Shown here: positions 1-5,759 of the stretch, one piece after another
Layout: every line of letters begins with the position of its first letter
How positions within the stretch are numbered: the stretch's first letter is position 1
Source: Paraktedonobacter sp034438135
GTDB lineage: Bacteria; Chloroflexota; Ktedonobacteria; Ktedonobacterales; Ktedonobacteraceae
Assembly: GCA_034438135.1 (NCBI GenBank)
Contig: DAOTTL010000435.1
Span: 1 to 5,832, forward strand
DNA length: 5,832 bases
Direction: 5' to 3'
Notes under the pieces: generated by a model
What the model saw: only the letters and a program-made list of their open reading frames with translations
Told to the model about the DNA's origin: nothing
Databases searched by the model: none
Translations under genes and position numbers: made by a program

Positions 1-2
1 TT

Positions 3-440
3 GATCTCAGGGGTATGAACTTACGCGTGCTGGACGGGGTTCTCTATATGGAAGGGAATATTTCCAGTACCCTGCGTGGTGAACTGGCTTATGATCAGGT
101 CTCCGGCGTATCAGGTCTGCTGGAGATTAAGAACAATCTGATCGGTGATGACATGCTGGCAGCGGACATTGCTCATGCCCTGGGTCATGATAGTCGTACC
201 AGGGAACTTCCCATCGGGGTCTATCCTCAGTTGGGCTTTGTGCGTTTAAGCGGTTCTGTAAGCACTCCCCAGCAAAAGGATGCAACGCTTGAGATTGCCA
301 GGAGTTTTGCTGGTGTATGTGGGGTTACCGAAAATCTAGTTGTCGATCCTTCTGCGGCGATGCTCTATGTCATGAGTGCGCCTGAGGGAGGCGAGGCAAA
401 GGATATTACCCCTGGTAAATTTACCAGACATACCAGCTAA
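3..440 (+). CDS. BON-domain protein, 3' part (start lies upstream of the window)
   Basis: The protein carries two BON-type units. BON domains are small alpha/beta folds, often found in periplasmic or membrane-associated proteins and thought to bind lipids or other ligands. Numbering from the ATG at 15, residues 1-44 are the second half of a first unit (VLDGVLYMEGN, then a helix and GVSGLLEIKNNL). Residues 46-110 are a complete second unit: helix with IAHALGHDSRT, strand IGVYPQLGFVRLSGSV, helix, then GVCGVTENLVV. A short tail of about 30 residues follows. The first unit lacks its opening helix and strand, and the frame is open to the edge of the window, so the ATG at 15 is probably internal and the gene is cut by the window. 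No signal peptide or membrane segment is visible in this part. The stop is 13 bp before the AAA ATPase gene, which suggests co-transcription. The family call is fairly secure; the cellular role is unknown. Confidence 0.75.
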   Translation, partial: DLRGMNLRVLDGVLYMEGNISSTLRGELAYDQVSGVSGLLEIKNNLIGDDMLAADIAHALGHDSRTRELPIGVYPQLGFVRLSGSVSTPQQKDATLEIARSFAGVCGVTENLVVDPSAAMLYVMSAPEGGEAKDITPGKFTRHTS

Positions 441-453
441 CAAGTAGAGAGTA

Positions 454-1170
454 TTGTTTTCTTCTCTGCACATACCTCGTCTGCGCAAAGTTCTGTTAAT
501 TGGTCCTCCAGGTACCGGGAAAACAACGCTGCTCAAGGTCGAGGGTGCTGAGCATGTCAGAAAAGGGGGCCTGGTCTACTACGTATGCGCTCCCGCCCAT
601 GGTCGAAGCACCAGTTCCTGGCAGCAATTGGCTCGTGCGCTGCGTCTTGCCGCCGATAGTCGCTTGCCTACGCTGGTACTGGTGGAGGACTTCGAGTTAT
701 TTGTATCGAGTCAGACAGAAATGCAATTGATTTTAAATACGCTTGATGGAGTTGCAACTCCTGACAATCCGGCTGGAACGCTTCTCCTGGCTACGAGTAA
801 CGATCCAGAGAAAATAGATTCACGTATTCGTGACCGTCCTGGTCGCATCGATATATTGATCGAAATTGGTCTTGTAGAAGATATTGAGTTAGCACGGCGT
901 TTTCTCCAGCACTTCCTGCATTCTGCCTATGAAGAGCAAGAGCATGGGCAGATAGCGGGAACATTCTTAAAGCAACCTGGTAGCCATTTTCGCGAAGTGT
1001 GTATCGCTAGTTCTATGCATGCGCTGGAGCAGAATCGCTCCCAGATACTTGCAGAAGATCTCCTTTGGTCTCATGAGATGATCTTAAATGGCCGCGCACT
1101 GGCTGCCGAGGTTGATCGTTTTATGCCCGCCCCCTCTCGCAAACGTGGCAGCTACTTCGGTAAAAATTGA
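454..1170 (+). CDS. AAA-family ATPase, N-terminally short, TTG start
   Basis: This is a 238-residue P-loop ATPase of the classical AAA type. Visible motifs are Walker A GPPGTGKT (17-24), a Walker B strand LVLVED (74-79) with the acidic pair in the order Glu-Asp as in Bcs1-like proteins, sensor 1 in LLATSN (Asn116), and an arginine-finger segment RDRPGRID with Arg128 and Arg131. A helical lid follows at about 142-215. Such proteins use ATP hydrolysis to remodel protein partners, usually as rings; the substrate here cannot be read from the sequence. Only 16 residues precede Walker A, whereas AAA modules normally carry some 30-40 residues there plus a separate substrate-binding domain. A TAG at 445-447 closes the frame upstream, so the TTG at 454 is the earliest start; only a weak purine stretch (tagagag) precedes it. 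The gene could be a genuinely short form or a 5'-truncated relic. It is closely linked to the BON gene and ends just before the long palindrome. Confidence 0.75.
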   Translation: MFSSLHIPRLRKVLLIGPPGTGKTTLLKVEGAEHVRKGGLVYYVCAPAHGRSTSSWQQLARALRLAADSRLPTLVLVEDFELFVSSQTEMQLILNTLDGVATPDNPAGTLLLATSNDPEKIDSRIRDRPGRIDILIEIGLVEDIELARRFLQHFLHSAYEEQEHGQIAGTFLKQPGSHFREVCIASSMHALEQNRSQILAEDLLWSHEMILNGRALAAEVDRFMPAPSRKRGSYFGKN

Positions 1171-1174
1171 AGAC

Positions 1175-1255
1175 AATCTATGACCAAAAGAGATAGATTG
1201 GGTGAGCTGCGCTGTCAGCGCAGCTCATCCAATCTATCTCTTTTGGTCATAGATT
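1175..1255. terminator. 81-bp near-perfect palindrome between convergent genes, probable bidirectional terminator
   Basis: Arms 1175-1214 and 1216-1255 pair over 40 positions around a single central T at 1215. Thirty-nine pairs are Watson-Crick; the exception, 1202 with 1228, would be a G-U pair in RNA. The core (GAGCTGCGCTG and its complement) is GC-rich and the outer arms are AT-rich. It begins four bases after the AAA gene stop and ends at the last base of the PLP enzyme stop, exactly filling the gap between two convergent genes. Termination in both directions is the natural reading. However, no U-run follows the whole hairpin; only a TTTT lies inside the right arm at 1241-1244 (AAAA at 1186-1189). 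The arms are much longer than needed for an intrinsic terminator, so a palindromic repeat element is an alternative. Confidence 0.7.
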
Positions 1256-2478
1256 TAGATGGACCGAAGGGCCTGATCTAAATCTATGATAATATCCTCG
1301 CTATGCTCAATGCCGACTGAAAGTCGAATGCATCCCTCAGTAATGCCCATTTTCTGAAGAGTTTCAGGACTCATGTTGCGATGAGAAGAGATAACGGGGT
1401 AACTGACTTGCGAATGAATATCGCCCAGTGTGGTAACAGGCAGGCAGAGTTGAAGAGCGTCCATAAAGCGAGAAACGGCATTGAGGCTCTGGTCTTTGAG
1501 TTCGAACGAGAGGAGTCCACCATAGAGGCCAGGTTTGAGGAGTCTACTGGCTAATGCGTGTTGTGGATGACACTCCAGTCCTGGATAGTGGACTCGTTCA
1601 ACGGTTGGGTGTTCTTGCAAGAAGTGTGCTACCTGCAAGGCGTTTGCGCTATGCCGTTCCATGCGCAGGGCCAGCGTTTTCAAACCGCGCATGACCAGGT
1701 AAGATTCAAAGGGACCAAGCATTGCTCCTAGAAGAGTAGCGTAAGAGCGCATTTGTTGCAGTAGACTATTTTTGTTGCTAATAGCTACACCAGCAGTACT
1801 ATCTCCGTGTCCGCTGATATACTTCGTCGCGCTATGGAGGACAATGTCAAAGCCATGGGCGAGTGGTTGTACGAGATAAGGAGTAGTAAACGTGCTATCG
1901 ACGATCGAGATTGCATCCACCTCTTTTGCCGCGGCACTAATCGCATCGAGGTCAATGACTTTGACGAGTGGATTAGAAATAGTCTCTACGAAAACAGCGT
2001 CAGGTTCTTCAGCGAGCACAATCTGCGCTGCCTCAGAGCAGCAAAGATCTCTGAAGACAACATTGACTCCCATGGGTTGGAAGACAGTCTTAAGTAGACT
2101 GACAGTTGCTCCGTATACGTCCTGCGCAACCAGAATCTTTGAGCCTGCGAGTAGACCTGAGGCCATCAGCGTGCCCTGGATCGCGGCCATGCCGGAGCCT
2201 GTAACTACCGCACCTGTACCGCCTTCGGCATGAGCCAGCACATGTTCAAGTGAGTCTGTGTTGGGATTGCCCTGGCGAGCGTAGACAAACGATGGTTGTC
2301 CTTGCGCATTTTCATTGAACGCTTGATCAAGTTTTTCAGTCGTGGAGTGGAGATACGTAGTGCTGGTATAGATAGGTTGGATAGTAGGAGAGCCGGCCTC
2401 GTGCACCGGACGCCTATATTCTCCCCCATGTACAAATAACGTATCCAGGGTCCAATTGCTCGGATCTGCTTCTCTCAT
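1255..2478 (-). CDS. PLP-dependent Cys/Met metabolism enzyme (cystathionine gamma-synthase/lyase or methionine gamma-lyase type)
   Basis: At 407 residues the enzyme has the usual full length of the fold-type I Cys/Met metabolism family, which makes or breaks C-S bonds in trans-sulfuration or releases thiol from sulfur amino acids in the cytoplasm. Family marks are all in place: VYARQGNPN (Tyr66 and Arg68, phosphate contacts from the neighbouring subunit), GSGMAAI (95-100, cofactor phosphate loop), Tyr123 in DVYGAT stacking on the PLP ring, ETISNP (165-170), Asp194 in IVDSTFTTP contacting the pyridine nitrogen, the Schiff-base lysine Lys219 in HSATKYISGHGD, and Arg385 in IRLSVGIE for the substrate carboxylate. 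The loop usually written GGxES is GDIHS here (352-356), so the exact reaction should not be assigned from homology alone. An AGGAG at 2483-2487, four bases before the ATG, supports the start. It is 45 bp downstream of the redoxin-like gene on the same strand, probably in one transcript. Confidence 0.9.
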   Translation of the reverse strand: MREADPSNWTLDTLFVHGGEYRRPVHEAGSPTIQPIYTSTTYLHSTTEKLDQAFNENAQGQPSFVYARQGNPNTDSLEHVLAHAEGGTGAVVTGSGMAAIQGTLMASGLLAGSKILVAQDVYGATVSLLKTVFQPMGVNVVFRDLCCSEAAQIVLAEEPDAVFVETISNPLVKVIDLDAISAAAKEVDAISIVDSTFTTPYLVQPLAHGFDIVLHSATKYISGHGDSTAGVAISNKNSLLQQMRSYATLLGAMLGPFESYLVMRGLKTLALRMERHSANALQVAHFLQEHPTVERVHYPGLECHPQHALASRLLKPGLYGGLLSFELKDQSLNAVSRFMDALQLCLPVTTLGDIHSQVSYPVISSHRNMSPETLQKMGITEGCIRLSVGIEHSEDIIIDLDQALRSI

Positions 2479-2523
2479 TGTGCTCCTCTTCTAAGTAAGA
2501 TGTGCTAATAGCATAGCCTGGGA

Positions 2524-3015
2524 TCAAGGAGTGCATAACAAGTTCAGGTATTGCAGATCTTCCAGCAATACCTGTATTGAAGGCAATTCTCCCTCATTAT
2601 CAGCAATCCACTGCTCATATACTGCACTATAGCGGTTTGCCAGAGTTATGCCAGGTTTCGCGGTTCGGCTCTGGACATCCCAACGGGTGTAGCGGGCGAG
2701 AACAGTTCCTTGAGAATCGGTCAGCAGGTCAAAGGGCAGTTGAAGCTCCTCCTGTAGAGCCAGATTCTCGATCACAGGATTTGTTGCGATCGCCAGCACA
2801 GCGCAATGTTCCTCTCGAAGTGCACGGTAGAGGTGTTTGAACTCTTTCAAAACGCCGCGTGCTTCATTTGTCAGAAAATTGGTGAGCGCGATAATCACCA
2901 GATGTTCACGTTGTTTATAATCCCACGGGCTATGTGGCATTCCATCTCTCCCAGGCAGTGAGAAAGCGGGAAGCATAGTCCCCGGGGTCAGAAACGGTTG
3001 GTCTTGCTCAGACAT
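2524..3015 (-). CDS. AhpC/TSA-type thioredoxin-fold protein lacking the peroxidatic cysteine
   Basis: The 163-residue product follows the layout of the AhpC/TSA redoxin family: PGTMLPAFSLPGRDG (11-25), a core strand LVIIALTN (39-46), a long helix EARGVLKEFKHLYRALREE (51-69), a second strand CAVLAIATNP (71-80), then LQLPFDLLTDSQGTVLARYTRW (91-112). Peroxiredoxins of this family carry their catalytic cysteine in a PxxxTxxC motif just after the first core strand. Here that segment reads TNFLTNEARGVL and has no cysteine. Only Cys71 (start of a strand) and Cys161 (third from the end) remain, neither at a catalytic position. It is therefore unlikely to be a peroxidase; a binding, chaperone-like or accessory role is possible but unproven. 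The ATG at 3015 is chosen because GAGAGGA lies eight bases upstream; the in-frame ATG at 3042 has no such site. It precedes the PLP enzyme gene by 45 bp, suggesting a sulfur or redox link. Confidence 0.75.
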   Translation of the reverse strand: MSEQDQPFLTPGTMLPAFSLPGRDGMPHSPWDYKQREHLVIIALTNFLTNEARGVLKEFKHLYRALREEHCAVLAIATNPVIENLALQEELQLPFDLLTDSQGTVLARYTRWDVQSRTAKPGITLANRYSAVYEQWIADNEGELPSIQVLLEDLQYLNLLCTP

Positions 3016-3023
3016 GCATCGGG

Positions 3024-3030
3024 TCCTCTC
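3024..3030 (-). promoter_or_regulatory. Ribosome binding site that fixes the redoxin-like start
   Basis: On the minus strand GAGAGGA stands eight bases before the ATG at 3015. The alternative in-frame ATG at 3042 is preceded by an unremarkable sequence (actgcaag), so the shorter protein is favoured. Confidence 0.6.
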
Positions 3031-3108
3031 AATTGAGTCCATCTTGCAGTATTCTCAAAGCGGAGCGAAGAAAGGAGATCCTTCTTCTATCAGCCTCACC
3101 GTTGCGTC

Positions 3109-3137
3109 AGGGTATCAGAGAAATCCGCAGGGGTCAA
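3109..3137 (-). promoter_or_regulatory. Candidate housekeeping-sigma promoter for the redoxin-like/PLP enzyme pair
   Basis: On the minus strand TTGACC (3137-3132, five of six bases of the -35 consensus) is followed after exactly 17 bases by TACCCT (3114-3109), which is weak against TATAAT but is preceded by TGA, an extended -10 pattern. It lies in the 164-bp gap between the HAD gene and the redoxin-like gene and would give a leader of about 90 bases. It was found by eye, and the -10 is poor, so this is only a candidate. If real, the two downstream genes can be expressed without the HAD gene. Confidence 0.35.
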
Positions 3138-3179
3138 GTGATTCTACGTTATGGACATTGTACCCCAAAGGATCGCCAA

Positions 3180-3989
3180 TCATCCTGGTTCAAGAGATAG
3201 CAATTTCTCAATCACCGCAGCAACACCATCTTCAGCATTGCTTCGCGTGACATAGTTCGCTGCCTGTTTTACCTCTTCCTCAGCATTACCCATGGCAACA
3301 CCCAGACCAGCGAGGCGCAGCATCTCAATATCATTATGACTATCGCCAAAGGCCACAATCTCTTCCGGTTGGATACCGAGTTCGGCGATAATGGTTCGCA
3401 GTCCCTGAGCTTTAGAGACGGCGGGATGGAGGAACTCCAGCAGGTCGAAAGAAGATTGTGTGACATAAAGAGTGCGGGCAAACCGATCAATGAGGTACTG
3501 ACGTTTCAGGCGCAGCAGAGAAGTATCACCAATGCCAACGACCTTGATACAGTCCTTCGGGTACAGGCTGGCCACATCTTCCACTTCGATTACCGCTGGT
3601 ACCGGCGGTCGATACCATTGGCGTATTCTGGGAGCATTTGCATCTGCGTACACCTGGTCAAGTGTATGATAAGCGCGGTGAAAGCCCGCCTGTTTCAACT
3701 CTGCGAGTGCAGGTAAAATAAACTCGGGAGGCAAAAGTTTTTTTGCAAAGATCTCCCCTGTTTTGATATCAACGATCATCGCTCCATTCTCAACAATATG
3801 GAGACCCTCAATTGGCAGAGAGCCACAGATATCCTTAAGCACCGGCCAGTTTTGTCCGGTTGCAATTACAATCCTGATCCCGGCTTCGAAGGCCCGTTGG
3901 AGTGCGTATCGAGTTCGTGCCGTAATATGTTTTTGTGGTCTGGGCGTGAGAAGAGTGCCATCCAGATCGATTGCAAGCAGACGGTACAT
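3180..3989 (-). CDS. Cof-type HAD-superfamily hydrolase (HAD-IIB phosphatase)
   Basis: This 269-residue cytoplasmic protein has all four HAD motifs. Motif I is DLDGT with Asp8 as the phosphate-accepting nucleophile and Asp10 as acid/base. Motif II is Thr44 in VIATGQ. Motif III is Lys193 in VSKAQGL. Motif IV is GDSHNDIEML with Asp216 and Asp220 for magnesium. ENGA (67-70), after motif II, and the type-B cap between motifs II and III (about 85-185) place it in the Cof/YidA-like IIB group, and the length is typical. Members dephosphorylate sugar phosphates, nucleotides or cofactors such as pyridoxal phosphate and FMN precursors; the substrate here cannot be predicted. Motif II usually reads ATGR but has Gln46 here, a mild variation. 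The ATG at 3989 is preferred over the in-frame ATG at 4028 because TAGGAGGA lies eight bases before it and the nucleophile then sits at the usual position 8. It is transcribed toward the redoxin-like gene but separated by 164 bp. Confidence 0.9.
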   Translation of the reverse strand: MYRLLAIDLDGTLLTPRPQKHITARTRYALQRAFEAGIRIVIATGQNWPVLKDICGSLPIEGLHIVENGAMIVDIKTGEIFAKKLLPPEFILPALAELKQAGFHRAYHTLDQVYADANAPRIRQWYRPPVPAVIEVEDVASLYPKDCIKVVGIGDTSLLRLKRQYLIDRFARTLYVTQSSFDLLEFLHPAVSKAQGLRTIIAELGIQPEEIVAFGDSHNDIEMLRLAGLGVAMGNAEEEVKQAANYVTRSNAEDGVAAVIEKLLSLEPG

Positions 3990-3997
3990 CTCTATGA

Positions 3998-4005
3998 TCC
4001 TCCTA
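3998..4005 (-). promoter_or_regulatory. Strong ribosome binding site that fixes the HAD hydrolase start
   Basis: TAGGAGGA on the minus strand is a near-full match to the anti-Shine-Dalgarno complement, eight bases before the ATG at 3989. An upstream in-frame ATG at 4028 would place this site inside the coding sequence and add 13 residues that do not belong to the HAD fold. Confidence 0.75.
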
Positions 4006-4090
4006 CAGTAAATAAAAGCGAACCGCATATAGTTTCAGTCGCCCTTAAGATCTATCAATTGAGGCAGCCAAAAGTATTCCCTGGTTACGT

Positions 4091-4129
4091 ACAGTTGAAT
4101 GATGAGACAGTACGAAATAGTTCAACTGT
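4091..4129. repeat. 9-bp perfect inverted repeat upstream of the HAD gene
   Basis: ACAGTTGAA (4091-4099) and its exact reverse complement TTCAACTGT (4121-4129) are separated by 21 bases. The two half-sites are 30 bp apart centre to centre, about three helical turns. It lies about 100 bp upstream of the HAD hydrolase start, where an operator could act, but it has no U-run of a terminator and no matching copies elsewhere in the window. It may be chance. Confidence 0.3.
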
Positions 4130-4173
4130 TCTGGCTGGTTAAGATATCTCTACCTCGATAAACACTAATATAA

Positions 4174-4740
4174 CAGACAAAGGGTTCTGACGAGAGCAGG
4201 GAAATGATCGTCTTATGGGGAAATGAGGGTTTCTTGAAGAGCTATTCTTCTTATCGATTGCCAATTCATCTATCAAATCTGATGTGCTGGAATATTGAGC
4301 CAGATGAGCACCCCGCTGAGGGCAGCCCTACTTTATCAGTAAGTGAGTATCTAAGGAATTTCAGGCTGAAAAGCTGAGCAATTTATGAGAAGAGGAGGTG
4401 ATAGCCCGAGTTTCCTAGCAGTAGAAACCTTAACCGTTACTTTATTGAAAAGTGCAGTTTCATATATTATAGTGTGAGTGAAGATAAGTGGTCAGACGTT
4501 GCTAGAGAGTCTTTAGAGAAAAGATTGCTTACTCGTTTCGCAGAAGAGAGCCAATGGTTTGCCAGCATATCTTTCGAGTACTGAAGAGCTTTAAGCATGG
4601 TTGGTCTGGTAACGTAGCCAGCAATAGCGACAAAAGTTATTCATCTGTTAGTTGAGCGCTATAAAGATGCGTCAATGTTATCAGCGATTTTCCAGGGAAC
4701 GGAAAGTTTAGAGGATGATGTATTTCTTTTATCTCATTAG
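4174..4740 (+). other. Gene-free stretch with a decayed plus-strand reading frame, probably the body of the broken regulator gene
   Basis: No intact gene is visible. One plus-strand frame is open for long runs, broken by stops at 4375, 4399, 4402, 4582, 4615 and 4738. The readable pieces are 4174-4374 (with an ATG at 4204 and protein-like text such as EPDEHPAEGSPTLSVSEYL), 4405-4581 (KWSDVARESLEKRLLTRFA) and 4618-4737 (LLVERYKDASMLSAIFQG). This is the same frame that leads into the LuxR helix-turn-helix remnant before its apparent one-base shift, so I read it as the rest of that dead gene. I do not recognise the domain. The number of stops is not far below chance, so the reading depends on the linkage to the remnant. 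A separate small protein from 4204-4377 (57 residues) is a weaker alternative. Confidence 0.35.
4445..4473 (+). promoter_or_regulatory. Sigma-70-like promoter match within the decayed region
   Basis: TTGAAA (4445-4450) and TATAGT (4468-4473) each match the -35 and -10 consensus at five of six positions, with an ideal 17-base spacer. Transcription would begin near 4480 and run through the decayed regulator toward the response regulator gene, giving a leader of about 530 bases. The match is strong on paper, but the stretch is AT-rich and lies inside what looks like former coding sequence, so it may be accidental. Confidence 0.3.
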
Positions 4741-4970
4741 GCGGGTGATGAAGTATCTATATCTAAAGAACCGAGCTTACCATCTCAGCTCTATTGCAAG
4801 AAAAAAAGATTTTCCTTTTACTACGTCAGGAGTAGAGTAACAAGCAAATTGCGGCGCGGCTTATGATCTCTTCCTACACAGTGAATAGAAATGTGCAGAA
4901 CATTTGTATATCGTAGCATGATAGTCACGTTGAAGTAGATCGAATGTCTCTAAGAGGAGCTTTGATCTGA
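4741..4970 (+). pseudogene. Decayed LuxR-type (GerE) helix-turn-helix regulator, C-terminal remnant
   Basis: Read from 4839, the frame gives SNKQIAARLMISSYTVNRN and then VQNICIS, an unmistakable match to the LuxR/GerE DNA-binding helix pair (family pattern LSNKEIAxRLxISxxTVxxHxxNIxxKL). FLLLRQE lies just before it, and HVEVDRMSLRGALI after it corresponds to the family's closing SRVEAVRxAxxxGLI before a TGA at 4968-4970. The copy is broken. TAG codons at 4833-4835 and 4914-4916 both fall where the family has leucine, so each could be a single T-to-A change from TTG. The segment before 4800 (EPSLPSQLYCKKK) continues correctly into the helix-turn-helix only if one A has been lost in the A-run at 4801-4807. 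Together this is a dead regulator whose body lies upstream. The remnant ends three bases before the first possible codon of the response regulator frame. Confidence 0.7.
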
Positions 4971-5002
4971 TAGATGGGTTTCCAGGAATCCATTATCGAA
5001 CT

Positions 5003-5008
5003 GGGGGA
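5003..5008 (+). promoter_or_regulatory. Ribosome binding site deciding the response regulator start
   Basis: GGGGGA lies four bases before the ATG at 5013. It is not a textbook site but is better placed than the AGAGGAG at 4953-4959, which is too far from the ATG at 4974. Confidence 0.45.
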
Positions 5009-5012
5009 TGCG

Positions 5013-5759
5013 ATGAAACTGCTTATTGTGGACTCGGATCGCGATCTTGTGGAAATGTTGACGAGTTGGTTAAAGACATTGGGGTATGAAGTCTATCGCG
5101 CCTACACTGGTGAGCGTGCTTGCCTTGAGTGGGAGCAGCAGCAGCCGGATCTTGTAGTTATTGATCCCACTTTGAAGGATATGGATGGGTTGGCTTTATG
5201 TCGGGAGATGCGTGCAAAGCATGACGCTCTAGTTCTGGTTATAACCGATGGGAAAGATGTTCATGATGAGATACGTTGTTTGGAATCTGGGGCGGATGAC
5301 TACTTAAGAAAACCTTTTTTCCCCGCACAATTTCTAGCTCGTTTACATGCAGTAAGTCGCCGTGGGCGTTCAACCCTGGCTCAGCGCCCTTCCTCGATTG
5401 TAACTGTTGGGCCTATTCGTGTAGACTCTTTACATAACGAAGTTGTAGTGGATGGGAAGACAGTGCGCTTGACGCCCACTGAGAGCAAGTTGCTCCATCT
5501 ATTAGCTGTGAATGCCAATAATGTTTGTACGGCGAATCAGATCGTAGCTCATATCTGGGGATTTGGGAACGACGGTGACGCTTGCCTGATTAAAGCTCAT
5601 ATTCGGCATTTACGTCAGAAGATAGAGCGTGATCCCAGTCATCCATTATATATTCTAACTGTGCCAGGTGTAGGCTATACACTAACGCGCCATCGAGAAA
5701 AAGAAGATCAATTTGGTTCCAAGGATCTGGTGCATACACTGCGGGTAGCTTCGTTATAG
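5013..5759 (+). CDS. OmpR/PhoB-family two-component response regulator
   Basis: The 248-residue protein has a receiver domain (1-115) and a winged helix-turn-helix output domain (about 130-226). Receiver residues are complete: acidic pair Asp7 and Asp9 (IVDSDRD), phospho-acceptor Asp51 (VVIDPTL), Thr78 (LVITDG) and Lys100-Pro101 (LRKPF). The output domain shows LTPTESKLLHLLA (153-165), the recognition-helix region ACLIKAHIRHLRQKIE (190-205) and the wing GVGYTL (219-224). A tail of about 24 residues follows. It should be phosphorylated by a sensor kinase and then bind DNA as a dimer, but no kinase gene is in the window, so partner and targets are unknown. The ATG at 5013 is preferred: GGGGGA lies four bases upstream and the first strand then starts at residue 2. 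The ATG at 4974 would add 13 residues and its nearest purine-rich site (agaggag) is about 15 bases away. Confidence 0.92.
   Translation: MKLLIVDSDRDLVEMLTSWLKTLGYEVYRAYTGERACLEWEQQQPDLVVIDPTLKDMDGLALCREMRAKHDALVLVITDGKDVHDEIRCLESGADDYLRKPFFPAQFLARLHAVSRRGRSTLAQRPSSIVTVGPIRVDSLHNEVVVDGKTVRLTPTESKLLHLLAVNANNVCTANQIVAHIWGFGNDGDACLIKAHIRHLRQKIERDPSHPLYILTVPGVGYTLTRHREKEDQFGSKDLVHTLRVASL

Noticed and set aside
15..17. ATG as the true start of the BON-domain gene
   Set aside because: The frame is open to the window edge, the first BON unit would lack its opening helix and strand, and the upstream cagggg is only two bases from the ATG, so the start is likely outside the window.
1807..2233. Plus-strand open frames inside the PLP enzyme gene
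   Set aside because: They lie opposite a well-supported enzyme gene, show no family motif and have no convincing ribosome binding site; they are antisense shadows.
3336..4142. Plus-strand open frames opposite the HAD hydrolase gene
   Set aside because: The minus-strand product has all four HAD motifs and a strong ribosome binding site; the plus-strand frames show nothing recognisable.
4281..4315. Small imperfect hairpin (GTGCT/AGCAC with CTGG/CCAG inside)
   Set aside because: Short arms with a bulge, no U-run and no gene end nearby; expected by chance at this length.
4833..4916. Reading the two in-frame TAG codons of the LuxR remnant as sense codons or readthrough
   Set aside because: The response regulator gene uses TAG as its own stop, further stops of other kinds lie upstream in the same frame, and a frameshift is also needed; simple decay explains it better.
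4974..5012. A 13-residue longer N-terminus for the response regulator starting at 4974
   Set aside because: It is merely the first ATG after back-to-back stops (4968-4973), its nearest ribosome binding site is too far away, and receiver domains normally begin a few residues before the first strand.
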